From assembly GCA_018376135.1 (NCBI GenBank), contig JAHABX010000002.1, forward strand, positions 88,967 through 152,966: a stretch of 64,000 nt of DNA. Reading direction: 5' to 3'. The translations under genes and the position numbers were made by a program. Each line of letters starts with the position of its first letter. Positions within the stretch are counted from its first letter, which is position 1. Source of the DNA: Clostridiales bacterium (GTDB lineage Bacteria > Bacillota > Clostridia > Lachnospirales > Lachnospiraceae). Below are positions 24,253-32,428 of the stretch, piece after piece. The notes under the pieces were generated by a model, which had not been told where the DNA came from, did no database searches, and was given only the letters and a program-made list of their open reading frames with translations.

Positions 24253-25950
24253 ATGATGAGAATGAAAAAAAGAATTGCAGGCTTCATGGCTGCGCTGTTT
24301 TTGGCAGTGACCATGGTAATGCCCGCAGGTGCAGCGCAGAGCAGCATGGATGGAAGCGAGGCAGTAAATAATGCAAGGAATGGTGTGCTTCAGGTCAATT
24401 TAACTTATGTTGACCGGAATTCCGAGGCACATGTCATTCAGGGCGGTACCGGTTTCCTGATCGGCGATGAGGCAGGCGCGGAATATATGATCACCAATGC
24501 GCATGTGGTAAATATGGACGATGAGGTGAAAAATGCCGCATCAGAGCTGTTTGGCGTAGACTTCAACAATCCGAGCAGCATAAACATGCAGATTCAGGTA
24601 GTGGTAAAGCGTGACGTAGTGATCAATGCAACCATCGTAAACCAGAGTGCGGATATGGATTTTGCGATCCTGCGTCTGGAGCAGGCGATCTATGACCGGA
24701 CCCCGCTGTCGATCGATGATGATGACAACGATCTGGTGGAAACCATGGATGTCTATGCACTGGGATTCCCCACTGCGATTGAGCTGGTAGAGGATACTCC
24801 GTTTTATGTAAGCTCAGATGTTAATATCATCAACGGAATTGTCTCTACAAAGACTTCCATCGACGGAATCAAATACATCCGACATGGAGCAACCATGACA
24901 GAGGGCAACTCCGGCGGACCGCTGGTGAACAGCAACGGTGCAGTTGTGGGTGTTAATACACTGGGAGTGGATTCCACTTATTTCTATTCTCTGCAGATCT
25001 CCGAGGTGACTTCTGTACTGAATGCACTGGGAATCACCTATACCTCTGCAGCAGGAAATACGGAAGCACCGGCAGAGGAGCAGCCGCAGGAGACAGAGGA
25101 GCCGGCACTTCCGGAGGAGCCGGAGGTTCCGCAGATCGATAAGACGGCGCTTTCTGCGCTGGTGACAGAGGCAGCGGCTATGGATCTGAGCGGTTATGAC
25201 GATGCGTCCGCAGAGACCTTCAGCAGCGCTCTGGCAGACGGACAGATCGCATTGAATAATGCGTCTGCAACACAGGCGGATATCGATGCGGCAGTGAGCA
25301 AGATCACGGAAGCGAAAAATAATCTGACCGAAAAGGCAGGAGTTCCGATGGGTCTGATTCTGGCAGCTGCAGCGGCAATTGTGGTTGTGATCATCCTCAT
25401 TCTTGTGGTAGTGATGGGCAGGAAGCGTAAATCGGCGGCAGAGCCGGATTACAGCAGCGGACAGCAGAGCCGCACATATACGGCTGCGTCCGGCGGACAG
25501 CAGAACCGCAGCAATTCCGGTGGACAGTCCGGCTTCTCCGGCAGCGGAAGCGTGAGTTCCGGAAGCGGAGAGACCAGCATCCTTGACAGCGGAGACGGAG
25601 CAACCTCTCTTCTGGGAGCAGGAGAGACCAGCATTCTGGGCGGCGGAGCACCTGCAGCTGCGGCAACTCTGGTAAGAACCAAAAACGGAGAGCAGATCCA
25701 GATCAGAAAACAGCTCTTCAAGATCGGTAAGGAACGCGTAAAGGTGGATTACTGCATCACGGACAACAGCACCATCAGCAGGGTGCATGTACAGATTACC
25801 TATCGCAACAACGAATATTATATCACGGACATGAAGTCAACGAATTTTACCTATGTCAATGGCAACAAGCTTGCGGCAAATCAGGAGCTGAAACTTAGAA
25901 ACGGGGACAAGATCAAGCTGTCCGATGAGGAATTTGAATTCAGATGTTAA
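24253..25950 (+). CDS. Membrane trypsin-like serine protease with FIVAR-like segment and cytoplasmic FHA domain
   Basis: Starting at the ATG with GGAGG 7 bp upstream, the 565-residue product has a signal peptide (about 1-28) and a trypsin/HtrA-like protease domain with triad His (ITNAHVV), Asp (ADMDFAIL) and Ser (EGNSGGPLV). A helical FIVAR-like segment (about 280-355) follows, then a membrane helix (about 358-380). The predicted cytoplasmic part is a Ser/Gly-rich linker with three ETSIL-like threonine motifs and a C-terminal FHA domain (FKIGKE, STISRVHVQI, NFTYVNGNKL). The predicted topology joins an external protease to an internal phosphothreonine reader. It neighbours kinases and a phosphatase, so phosphorylation may control its docking. 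It is reminiscent in role, not in fold, of mycosin proteases of mycobacterial T7SS. Confidence 0.9.
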   Translation: MMRMKKRIAGFMAALFLAVTMVMPAGAAQSSMDGSEAVNNARNGVLQVNLTYVDRNSEAHVIQGGTGFLIGDEAGAEYMITNAHVVNMDDEVKNAASELFGVDFNNPSSINMQIQVVVKRDVVINATIVNQSADMDFAILRLEQAIYDRTPLSIDDDDNDLVETMDVYALGFPTAIELVEDTPFYVSSDVNIINGIVSTKTSIDGIKYIRHGATMTEGNSGGPLVNSNGAVVGVNTLGVDSTYFYSLQISEVTSVLNALGITYTSAAGNTEAPAEEQPQETEEPALPEEPEVPQIDKTALSALVTEAAAMDLSGYDDASAETFSSALADGQIALNNASATQADIDAAVSKITEAKNNLTEKAGVPMGLILAAAAAIVVVIILILVVVMGRKRKSAAEPDYSSGQQSRTYTAASGGQQNRSNSGGQSGFSGSGSVSSGSGETSILDSGDGATSLLGAGETSILGGGAPAAAATLVRTKNGEQIQIRKQLFKIGKERVKVDYCITDNSTISRVHVQITYRNNEYYITDMKSTNFTYVNGNKLAANQELKLRNGDKIKLSDEEFEFRC

Positions 25951-26035
25951 TTGAATGAGTGGATTTCTGGGAAAGCGGCATGAAAATGCCGCTTCCTTGG
26001 AATCAACCGTCCGGAATGGGAGAGGAAAGTGTCAG

Positions 26036-26803
26036 ATGAAATTTTTGACAGCGGCATATAGCGATGTGGGAATCAGGAAAAAGACCAATCAGGACGCCCT
26101 GATGGTGAAAATTGCGGATACAGATTATGGAGAAGTATGCTTTGCAGTGGTATGTGACGGCATGGGCGGGCTTTCCAGAGGAGAGCTGGCAAGCGCCACA
26201 CTGATACGACTGCTTTCAAAATGGTTTGAGCAGGAATTTCCGGAGCTTTTGTATGGAGGAATTTCGCCGGAGTATCTCCGGAGGAACTGGGAGCAGCTGA
26301 TCTATGAGACGAATTACCGGATCGGCTCTTACAGCAGCCAGAATCAGGTGAGGCTGGGAACAACAGTGGCAGCGCTTCTGCTTACCGGAAATATGTATTA
26401 TATCATCAATGTGGGAGATTCGCGGGTATATGGTCTTTCGGACAGGGTGTATCAGCTGACAAAGGATCAGACGGTAGTGCAAAGAGAGATCGATCTTGGA
26501 AATCTGAGACCGGAGGACGCGGAACGGGATCCCAGAAGAAATGTACTGCTGCAGTGCGTGGGCGCTTCCAGTGTGATCGATCCGGAATTTGTATTTGGGG
26601 AAGTGGGAAGCGGAAGTAACTTCCTGCTTTGCAGCGATGGGTTCCGCCATGTTGTCAGCAATGAGGAGATCTATGCGAAGCTGGGTCCTGCAGCAGCGGG
26701 CTCAGAGCAGGAAATGGAAGAAAATTTAAGATATATCGTAGAGCTGGATAAGCATCGCCGGGAAGAGGACAATATCTCAGGTGTGCTGATTCATGTGATG
26801 TAG
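26036..26803 (+). CDS. PP2C-type Ser/Thr protein phosphatase
   Basis: A 255-residue metal-dependent phosphatase of the PrpC/Stp type. Metal ligands are seen in NQDAL, VCDGMGG, CSDGFRH and the C-terminal EEDNISGV. It should reverse phosphorylation by the kinases encoded either side. The ATG at 26036 follows GGGAGAGGAAAG; an upstream in-frame extension lacks conservation features. The gene lies 10 bp before a kinase, the usual phosphatase-kinase pairing. Confidence 0.95.
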   Translation: MKFLTAAYSDVGIRKKTNQDALMVKIADTDYGEVCFAVVCDGMGGLSRGELASATLIRLLSKWFEQEFPELLYGGISPEYLRRNWEQLIYETNYRIGSYSSQNQVRLGTTVAALLLTGNMYYIINVGDSRVYGLSDRVYQLTKDQTVVQREIDLGNLRPEDAERDPRRNVLLQCVGASSVIDPEFVFGEVGSGSNFLLCSDGFRHVVSNEEIYAKLGPAAAGSEQEMEENLRYIVELDKHRREEDNISGVLIHVM

Positions 26804-26813
26804 GAGGAGCTGT

Positions 26814-27872
26814 ATGCTGGAAACAGGTGAATTGGTAAATGGACGGTACCGGATCCTCCATAAGATCGGTCAGGGCGGCATGAGCGTGGTCTATCTGGCC
26901 AAGGATGAATTGGAAAACAGACAATGGGCGGTGAAAGAGGTACGGAGGGAAGGCGTGCAGGATTTCCGTGTGGTCGAGCAGGGGCTGATCACGGAGACGA
27001 ATATGCTTAAAAGGCTGCACCATCCGAATCTGCCGCATATTGTTGACGTTATAGAAAATGAGGACAGATTTCTCATCGTTATGGAATATATCGAGGGAAT
27101 ATCTCTGAAGGATAAGCTGGCAGGGGCGGGGGCACTTCTGCAGACGGATGTGATCCGCTGGGGTGTGCAGCTGTGTGATGTGCTGGATTACCTTCACGGA
27201 CAGAGACCGCCGATCATATATCGGGACCTGAAGCCGGCCAATATTATGCTGAAGCCCGGCGGTGATGTCAAGCTGATCGATTTCGGAACGGCAAGGGAAT
27301 ATAAGACCGGGAATCAGGAGGATACCATCAATATCGGGACGGTAGGCTATGCGGCTCCGGAGCAGTACGGCGGCATGGGACAGTCGGATGCGAGGACGGA
27401 TATCTACTGTCTGGGCGTGACCCTGTACCAGCTGGTAACGGGAAAGAATCCCTGCGAGCCTCCGTATCTGGTACTGCCGATCCGGCACTGGAATCCGGCT
27501 CTTTCGCCGGAACTGGAACAGATCATTTTGAAATGTACAGAGATCGACCCTGCGGACCGCTATCAGAGCGCGGCGGAGGTCAGTGCGGCGCTTGGCTCCA
27601 TCGGCGGTGCAGGAGACAGGGAGACAGTGAAAAAGCCGGGATTTCTGGAAAAGCTGCTTTCCGGAGGCAGGGGAAAGAGGCAGAAGCCGCAGCCGCAGCC
27701 CGTGCTCCAGCCGGAACCGCCGGTGCGTCAGGAGCAGGTCATGCCAATGCAGGCAGAGGATCATTTCGGCGATGATGAGACGGCGCTGCTCCTTCCGAAG
27801 GAGCATGTGGGAATCGGGAGATTTATCATCGTCAGGGATATTATGGAGATTCATACCGATGAAGTAATATAG
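26814..27872 (+). CDS. Soluble Ser/Thr protein kinase with a phosphosite-like tail
   Basis: A 352-residue kinase with all canonical motifs: IGQGGMSVVYLA, the VAIK-type Lys (WAVKEV), YRDLKPANIML, DFGTAR and APEQYG, with the domain ending near residue 265. The rest is a Pro/Gln-rich basic linker without a membrane helix, then DDETALLLPKE. This resembles the acidic Thr motifs that FHA domains bind once phosphorylated. It is the only one of the three kinases with an intact DFG, so it is the best candidate for the main active enzyme. GGAGGAG precedes the ATG. Confidence 0.94.
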   Translation: MLETGELVNGRYRILHKIGQGGMSVVYLAKDELENRQWAVKEVRREGVQDFRVVEQGLITETNMLKRLHHPNLPHIVDVIENEDRFLIVMEYIEGISLKDKLAGAGALLQTDVIRWGVQLCDVLDYLHGQRPPIIYRDLKPANIMLKPGGDVKLIDFGTAREYKTGNQEDTINIGTVGYAAPEQYGGMGQSDARTDIYCLGVTLYQLVTGKNPCEPPYLVLPIRHWNPALSPELEQIILKCTEIDPADRYQSAAEVSAALGSIGGAGDRETVKKPGFLEKLLSGGRGKRQKPQPQPVLQPEPPVRQEQVMPMQAEDHFGDDETALLLPKEHVGIGRFIIVRDIMEIHTDEVI

Positions 27873-27891
27873 GATTACCGGGGAGGACAGG

Positions 27892-29787
27892 ATGCCGAAA
27901 ATTGACGAAGTGCTGGGTGGAAAATATCAGATCATCAGTGAGATCGGGGCCGGAGGGGCAGGCGTCGTCTTTTTGGCGTATCACCTGAGTTTGTGTAAGT
28001 ATGTAGTTGTGAAAAAACTCAAGGAGCAGGCTGCAGATCATATGAATATCCGCGGAGAGGCAGATATTCTGAAGGAACTTCATCATCAGTATCTTCCGCA
28101 GGTCTACGATTTTCTGGTGATCGGCAGGGATATCTATACGGTGATGGATTATGTGGACGGGCATGACCTGTACTGGTATACGGATCAGGGGATTTTGTTC
28201 TCGGAAAAGGAGCTGGTGCGTATGCTGCGGCAGCTGTGCGAGGTGCTGGAGTATCTGCATACCAGAAAGCCGCCGATCATCCACCGGGATATCAAACCGG
28301 GCAACATCATGATACGTGATAATGGGGACGTCTGCCTGATCGATTTTAACATTTCATTTTCGGCGGGCAGCAGGGCATTTTCCGGCTACAGTTATCATTA
28401 TGCGTCCCCTGAGCAGATCGAGTCTGCAAGACTCGCTTCTTTTGGCGGACAGGATATACGCACCCCGGATGCAAGGGAAGATATTTACAGTCTCGGAGCG
28501 ACATTTTTCTATCTGATGACCGGTATAAGACCGAGAGACGCCATGGCGCAGGAACTGAAGAAAAGAGGCGCGGTTACGGCATATTCGGCGGATCTGTTCC
28601 GGATCATACAGAAGGCTATGGCGCAGGATCCCGGGAAGAGGTATCAAAGCGCGGCGCAGATGAGGAAGGCGGTCATCCGTCGGACGGGACGGACGGAAAG
28701 GATTCTGCTGTCTGCGGCAGCGGCGGGAACGATTCTGGTTCTGATCCTTGGAATCATGGCAGGAGTGATCCATGATCGGGAAAAGAAGGAAGCAGCCTTT
28801 GCCGCCGCTTATTCGGAATACATTCTGGAGCTGTCATCGGCAGACAGCACAGAGTGGATACAGGGTGGACTCTCTTTGCTGAACCAGAAGCAGTTTGCGG
28901 ATATTCTCGAGAAAAAGCCGAATCAGAGGGCGGTGCTTTTCAGAAGTATTGCGGATGGATATTTCGAAGAGGAGAATTATCCGGCCGCAGCGGATTATTA
29001 CCGGGATGCGCTGGAGCTTTCGGAAAATGCGGCGGATAAGGCGGAGGATACAAAAAACAGGATCCTTTCACTGATACGCGGCGGAGCAGCCGCGCAGGCC
29101 GGACAGGAGCTTATACTTCGAAAAGACGTCCTGTCTCCGGCTGCATATTCTTATCTGGAGGCAGAGCTTTTATTGGAAGCGGGACGGACGGAAGACGCGC
29201 TGGAGCAGATGGACCGTATCATGGCTGCGGAAAATGAGAGCGGGATCCTGCTGAGCTGCTGCCTGCAGGCGGCAGAGTGTCTTCGCGGCACAACCGATTA
29301 TGAACGCCGCATGGATTATCTGAACAGGGCAGAGCAGTATGTGGACAGGAAGCTTCTGTATCGGAAGATTGGTGATGAATATATTGCCGTCGCACAGGAG
29401 GCCTCTGCGGCGTCTGTAAAGCAGGAGGCGGTCCGAAGGGCAGAAAGCTGTTACGAAAAGCTTTGTGCAGAGATGCAGGCAGGTTATGTGGATCGTCTGA
29501 ATCTGGCAGTGATCCGGCAGATGGCAGGAGAATATGACAGCGCAATGGAGCTGCTGAAAACTTTGATAGAGGAGAATCCGGAGGATTACCGGGCATATCG
29601 GGAAGCCGCGTTTACCAGGTACCGGATGGAGCAGGAGAAAGCGACACAGAACAGAAGCAGTCTTCCGGTGCTGTACTACGGAAAACTTGCGCTGGAACAT
29701 TATAAAGAAGGAAACAGCGATGAACAGATGATACAACTCAGAGAGCTTTTGGATCGTCTGGAGACAGAGCAGGAGGGAGTACGATGA
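27892..29787 (+). CDS. Membrane Ser/Thr kinase with extracellular TPR-like helical domain (EssB-like topology)
   Basis: The 631-residue protein has a cytoplasmic kinase domain (about 1-265: IGAGGAGVVFLA, VVVKKL, IHRDIKPGNIM, DFNISF, SPEQIE), a membrane helix (about 277-300) and about 330 extracellular residues of TPR-like helical pairs (for example YPAAADYYRDALELSENAADK). EssB/YukC of Firmicute T7SS has the same order: kinase-like domain, one helix, extracellular helical domain. EssB is a pseudokinase; here HRD and a DFN variant are kept, so it may have activity. I infer it is the EssB counterpart, since no other EssB is visible next to EssC. It overlaps the next gene by 4 bp. Confidence 0.85.
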   Translation: MPKIDEVLGGKYQIISEIGAGGAGVVFLAYHLSLCKYVVVKKLKEQAADHMNIRGEADILKELHHQYLPQVYDFLVIGRDIYTVMDYVDGHDLYWYTDQGILFSEKELVRMLRQLCEVLEYLHTRKPPIIHRDIKPGNIMIRDNGDVCLIDFNISFSAGSRAFSGYSYHYASPEQIESARLASFGGQDIRTPDAREDIYSLGATFFYLMTGIRPRDAMAQELKKRGAVTAYSADLFRIIQKAMAQDPGKRYQSAAQMRKAVIRRTGRTERILLSAAAAGTILVLILGIMAGVIHDREKKEAAFAAAYSEYILELSSADSTEWIQGGLSLLNQKQFADILEKKPNQRAVLFRSIADGYFEEENYPAAADYYRDALELSENAADKAEDTKNRILSLIRGGAAAQAGQELILRKDVLSPAAYSYLEAELLLEAGRTEDALEQMDRIMAAENESGILLSCCLQAAECLRGTTDYERRMDYLNRAEQYVDRKLLYRKIGDEYIAVAQEASAASVKQEAVRRAESCYEKLCAEMQAGYVDRLNLAVIRQMAGEYDSAMELLKTLIEENPEDYRAYREAAFTRYRMEQEKATQNRSSLPVLYYGKLALEHYKEGNSDEQMIQLRELLDRLETEQEGVR

Positions 29788-31364
29788 AGGAATCAAGGCA
29801 AAAGGATTATCAGAAGAGGCTTAAGGAGCAAAAAGGCAGTAAGAGAGGGCGGCAGATACTGACAGCGCTTCTGCTGGTGCTTGTACTGGCGATTGCTGCC
29901 TCCTTTGGATGGTATATGCTTTCAGGGCAGGGTGCAAAAATGCGCTATGCGGAGCGGATGCAGGAAGGAAACCGGTATCTGATCCAACTGGACTATCCGG
30001 CAGCGGAGATTGCGTACAGAAAGGCAATCGAGGAAGCACCGGAGGAGCCGGAGGCTTATGAGAAGCTGGCAAACGTTTACATAGCGCAGAACAGGTACGC
30101 GGAGGCCGGAGAGCTGCTGGTACATGGAATCCGCAGAACCAATGCAGAGGTACTGGTAAAAACTTATCAGAGGGTTTCTTCAATCCTGCTGAACCTGCAG
30201 AACGGGCTTGATGCAGACGGCATGACATCGGATCAGATACTCCGGGTATCGGACGGGCTGACACTGGACGCGACGATTTATGACATGATCGCCTCCTATA
30301 CATACAGGGATTACGTAAGGGTATACGGAGAGCCGGTATCGGCGGTCAGCAATTCCTACGGAGGAAAAGACATAAGGTTTGACGGTTTTTCCGGAAATGT
30401 ATCCTTCCGCAGGGCGTCCTATGCGGAAAGCAGGGCGGACGTGGTCAGCTTTGACGATCTGTCCGAGCTGTTGGGCAATTACGGCGGAGCTGCCAGCGCA
30501 GACAAGCTTCAGGAGCTTTTTGGAAGTGAAATGGAGCTGACTGCCACAGAATCTGACTCTGCTTCCGGAATCGGATATGATGCGGTATATCGGTATCATG
30601 GTTGTCTGGTCACGCTTGCATGCGACGAGAACGGGAACGTGTACGGAAATGCTGCCAATACAGTAGCTCCGGATACGGAAGCGGAGAAGGAGGAAGACGG
30701 GCAGAAGAATACCTTCGGTTATGTGATCAATGCAGTAAACGGCGGCGGTGTCAGTGCGTCTATACGCTTCCTGAAAGGAGGGCGCTACGGCACTGTGGAG
30801 CGCGAGACTGCCGCGCAGAGCGACGGAAGCTTTGCGGCAAGCCTTCCTCCGGGAGAGTATACGGCGGAGATCCGCGCCACAGGGTTCATTACCTCTTATG
30901 AGGAGCTTATCGTAAATGAAGGGACGGAACTGAGAGGCCTCAGTTTTGCGGTTTCGCCGGAGCTGGAATCCGGTGAGATAAGGATCGTGCTGACATGGGG
31001 AGCCAATCCGAGGGATTTGGATTCTCATCTGGAGGGAACAGGATCCGGCGGAGAGAATGTAAACATCAGCTTCCAGAATATGACAGTGGAGCATACAGCA
31101 AACCTTGATATAGACGATACTTCCGGCTATGGTCCGGAGACAACGACCATTTATGACGCAGACGGAAGCTATACCTTTAAGATTCATAACTATTCGGCAG
31201 GATATGATTCTGCCCGGCTGGATCAGTCCGGAGCGGTCGTGAAGGTCTATCTGTCCGGCCAGTCGGATCCGATGGTTTTTCAGGTGCCGTCCGGAGACGG
31301 AATCTGGTGGGATGTGTGCCGTATTGAGAATGGGCAGGTGACATCCATAAATACGATTTACTGA
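29784..31364 (+). CDS. Membrane-anchored TPR and DUF2135-like protein
   Basis: A 526-residue protein with a basic N terminus, one membrane helix (about 23-47), a TPR pair (YPAAEIAYRKAIEEAPEEPE, NRYAEAGELLV), a middle domain without a recognised family, a carboxypeptidase-regulatory-like segment (about 310-390) and a C-terminal beta domain of the DUF2135/YfaP type (IRIVLTWGANPRDLDSHLEG). Nearly all of it should be outside the cell. ATGA overlap with the kinase before it indicates tight coupling, so it may be part of the envelope-side channel or its scaffold. Function is not known. Confidence 0.8.
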   Translation: MKESRQKDYQKRLKEQKGSKRGRQILTALLLVLVLAIAASFGWYMLSGQGAKMRYAERMQEGNRYLIQLDYPAAEIAYRKAIEEAPEEPEAYEKLANVYIAQNRYAEAGELLVHGIRRTNAEVLVKTYQRVSSILLNLQNGLDADGMTSDQILRVSDGLTLDATIYDMIASYTYRDYVRVYGEPVSAVSNSYGGKDIRFDGFSGNVSFRRASYAESRADVVSFDDLSELLGNYGGAASADKLQELFGSEMELTATESDSASGIGYDAVYRYHGCLVTLACDENGNVYGNAANTVAPDTEAEKEEDGQKNTFGYVINAVNGGGVSASIRFLKGGRYGTVERETAAQSDGSFAASLPPGEYTAEIRATGFITSYEELIVNEGTELRGLSFAVSPELESGEIRIVLTWGANPRDLDSHLEGTGSGGENVNISFQNMTVEHTANLDIDDTSGYGPETTTIYDADGSYTFKIHNYSAGYDSARLDQSGAVVKVYLSGQSDPMVFQVPSGDGIWWDVCRIENGQVTSINTIY

Positions 31365-31387
31365 ATACAGGATGTGTGATATTGAAT

Positions 31388-31954
31388 ATGGGCAATATGT
31401 TAGGACTGATCATGGCAGCCTTGCTGCTGGTGATTCTGACGGGGATACTGATCTCGCTTCTGCTGACGGATCGTCGGGAGCGGATCGATGACACAAACAG
31501 AAAGATCATACTCCGCGGCGGGAAAAATATGGATCCGTATGCAGCGGCTGACGGAGACGGGATCATCGGGGAAGACATGAGCCGGGATCCGACGATCGTG
31601 CAGACGGTTCAGCAGAAACAGAGTGTACAGATGCTTTGTCTGACCGAATTAAAAAGCCGGTGTATGTACCGAGGGCAGTTTCATAACCGTCAGCTTTTCA
31701 TAGGCCGCAGACCGCAGCTGACCGGACCGGAACAGGCAGGGCAGCTGTGCGTGGAGGCTCCAGGAGTCTCTCAGGTGCACTGCCGGATCTATGAGACCAG
31801 GGACGGTTACGCAGTGGAGGACTGCCGTTCCACCAATCATACGTGGGTGAATGGAAAAAAAGTTGCGGGATCGGTCAGGCTCAAAAGCGGGGATCTGCTG
31901 CGTATAGCGGACAGGGTCTACCAGGTACAGTTTACACTGGAGCATACAACGTGA
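31388..31954 (+). CDS. Membrane-anchored FHA-domain protein
   Basis: About 188 residues: an N-terminal membrane helix (MLGLIMAALLLVILTGILIS) and a cytoplasmic FHA domain (about 95-185) with the GRR-type loop, SQVHCRI and NHTWVNGKKV signatures. The linker holds DPTIVQT, a plausible phosphothreonine docking site. The start is uncertain: AGGA at 31369-31372 favours TTG 31382 or GTG 31376 as much as the ATG at 31388. The protein probably gathers phosphorylated partners at the membrane. Confidence 0.85.
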   Translation: MGNMLGLIMAALLLVILTGILISLLLTDRRERIDDTNRKIILRGGKNMDPYAAADGDGIIGEDMSRDPTIVQTVQQKQSVQMLCLTELKSRCMYRGQFHNRQLFIGRRPQLTGPEQAGQLCVEAPGVSQVHCRIYETRDGYAVEDCRSTNHTWVNGKKVAGSVRLKSGDLLRIADRVYQVQFTLEHTT

Positions 31955-31955
31955 T

Positions 31956-32420
31956 ATGAGTAAACGAAAAGAGAAAGAAATCAAATCGGCAATCAGGGAA
32001 ATCATGAAGGATAACGTAATCCGTCTGGTGATCGGCGGGCAGGGAGAGAGCAGGGAGCGGTATCGGCAGAACCGGAAGTTATTCCTTTATCTGGAAGTTA
32101 AGGATACAAAGCCGAAGATCCGGTATCTTTATGATCTGTCCGAACCGGTGTTTATGGGACGTTCGGAAGAGGAAAACCATATCTGTATCAGAGACAGGAC
32201 GGTATCCAAATATCAGGGGCGGATATGGACGGAGAACGGCAGGGTGTATTATGCGGATGAACCGGATGCTGCCAGTCAGATTCGGATTCGCCGGTACATC
32301 TGGTCCGTGAAACGAAAGCGCGGTGAGCGGGTCCGTCTCAGGACGAAAGACTGTCTTATGGTGGGGACAGTGACAATAAAGATCAGACTTTTTATGGGCG
32401 AACAGGAGATGTTCGGATAG
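31956..32420 (+). CDS. Degenerate FHA-like protein
   Basis: A 154-residue cytoplasmic protein. The C-terminal half has an FHA-like pattern (VFMGRSEEENHICIRDRTVS, then SKYQGRIW and VMVGTVTI-like strands) with the Arg and Ser of the phosphate site kept but the usual SxxH motif altered to SKYQ. The N terminus is short and basic. It lies directly before essC, whose product also has N-terminal FHA folds. Phosphothreonine binding is uncertain. Confidence 0.65.
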   Translation: MSKRKEKEIKSAIREIMKDNVIRLVIGGQGESRERYRQNRKLFLYLEVKDTKPKIRYLYDLSEPVFMGRSEEENHICIRDRTVSKYQGRIWTENGRVYYADEPDAASQIRIRRYIWSVKRKRGERVRLRTKDCLMVGTVTIKIRLFMGEQEMFG

Positions 32421-32428
32421 GAGAAAAC

